Shown here piece after piece: positions 6,184 through 6,547 of a stretch of 6,547 nt of DNA. Position numbers and translations under genes: made by a program. The stretch covers positions 1 to 6,547 of the forward strand of contig CAKZNJ010000622.1 in NCBI GenBank assembly GCA_937129505.1, read 5' to 3'. The notes beneath the pieces were generated by a model. The model ran no database searches. It had not been told where the DNA came from and was given only the letters and a program-made list of their open reading frames with translations. This DNA is from an uncultured Anaerolineae bacterium (GTDB lineage: Bacteria; Chloroflexota; Anaerolineae; Anaerolineales; UBA4823). Positions within the stretch are counted from its first letter, which is position 1, and the number at the start of each line of letters is the position of its first letter.

Positions 6184-6547
6184 AATTAAACCCTCCCGCA
6201 CTAACTCGGTTTTGACTTGGTCATAAAGGGCTTGCCACTCTGCAGTTGGGCGCAGGGTCTTTAAGTCATAAACCTGGTCAAAAGGCTTGCCAGGATTGCC
6301 GCCGGGCTGGGTAAAGACTTTTTCATATTTTTCCCACAGGCGCGAGAGCCATTCATTAGCTTGCTCAAGCGTCATTCTCTGGCGCTGGACTGCCAGTGCC
6401 ACTTCCGCCATCCAGCGCGCCTCGAGACCGGAGCAGTGGGGCAGTTTGCCATCCGCCGAACCACAGCCCTCTAAATGACAGGCAGAGACCGAATTGACAA
6501 TGGCATTGGCTGCCGTCTCGTAGAGCAGCTCAATCGTCCCCGCACCC
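6178..6547 (-). CDS. mtmB: C-terminus of an MtmB-like monomethylamine:corrinoid methyltransferase (5' partial)
   Basis: The frame is open from the right edge through 122 codons to a TAG at 6178-6180, so the N-terminal part lies outside. The visible residues match the end of MtmB-family proteins: a helix YETAANAIVNSVSACHLEG (about 9-27), GCGSADGKLPHCSGLEARW (27-45), then MAEVALAVQRQRMTLEQANE, and a tail with QPGGNPGKPFDQVYDL and a final EWQALYDQVKTELVREGLIK. MtmB transfers the methyl group of monomethylamine to a corrinoid protein; in methanogens it carries pyrrolysine encoded by an in-frame TAG in the middle of the gene, which is out of view. Whether this copy uses pyrrolysine or another residue cannot be judged. 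The gene sits 62 nt upstream of the YkoE-like gene on the same strand. An internal ATG at 6411 is inside the conserved region and is not the true start. The C-terminal stop is itself TAG; read-through would add ten residues to a TGA at 6148-6150. Confidence 0.72.
   Translation of the reverse strand, partial: GAGTIELLYETAANAIVNSVSACHLEGCGSADGKLPHCSGLEARWMAEVALAVQRQRMTLEQANEWLSRLWEKYEKVFTQPGGNPGKPFDQVYDLKTLRPTAEWQALYDQVKTELVREGLIK

Noticed and set aside
1..6547. tRNA, rRNA, CRISPR array, insertion sequence or integrase
   Set aside because: No cloverleaf, repeat-spacer pattern, terminal inverted repeats or recombinase motifs were found by reading both strands.

Overview
The window looks like chromosomal DNA of an anaerobic bacterium, most plausibly of the Chloroflexota/Anaerolineae type. 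That placement is inference from gene content: a bacterial MtmB-like methylamine methyltransferase, a YkoE-type ECF transporter with fused ATPases and a TyrZ-type tyrosyl-tRNA synthetase. No rRNA or other phylogenetic marker is present. Coding density is high and base composition moderately G+C-rich.

Two opposed gene blocks meet at about position 1000. On the + strand, positions 3-916 hold the 3' end of an unidentified gene with a hydrophobic C-terminal segment, then a complete 217-residue protein resembling phage head-tail adaptors. Everything from 1018 to the right edge is on the - strand. Read 5' to 3' it is: the C-terminal 122 residues of an MtmB-like monomethylamine:corrinoid methyltransferase (cut by the window edge), a YkoE-family ECF substrate-binding (S) protein, a fused double-ATPase EcfA, an EcfT/CbiQ transmembrane protein, a small two-helix membrane protein with a PH-like tail, and tyrS.

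The three middle genes (5456-6115, 3715-5439, 2942-3718) together encode a whole ECF-type vitamin/micronutrient importer of the YkoEDC layout: S component, tandem ATPase and coupling protein. They are tightly spaced, with 16 nt between the first two and an ATGA overlap between the last two, so they are very likely cotranscribed. Known YkoE systems handle hydroxymethylpyrimidine/thiamine, but no TPP riboswitch is visible in the short leader and the neighbour is a methylamine methyltransferase, so the substrate is open. In EcfA the departures from consensus (switch His to Lys in half 1, LSEGA instead of LSGGQ in half 2) both fall on the same predicted composite ATP site, suggesting a transporter with one competent and one degenerate site.

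tyrS appears to have its own promoter in the 179-nt gap upstream of it, with a short leader and no T-box. The 101-nt gap between the convergent blocks holds a 9-bp hairpin that may terminate transcription from either side.
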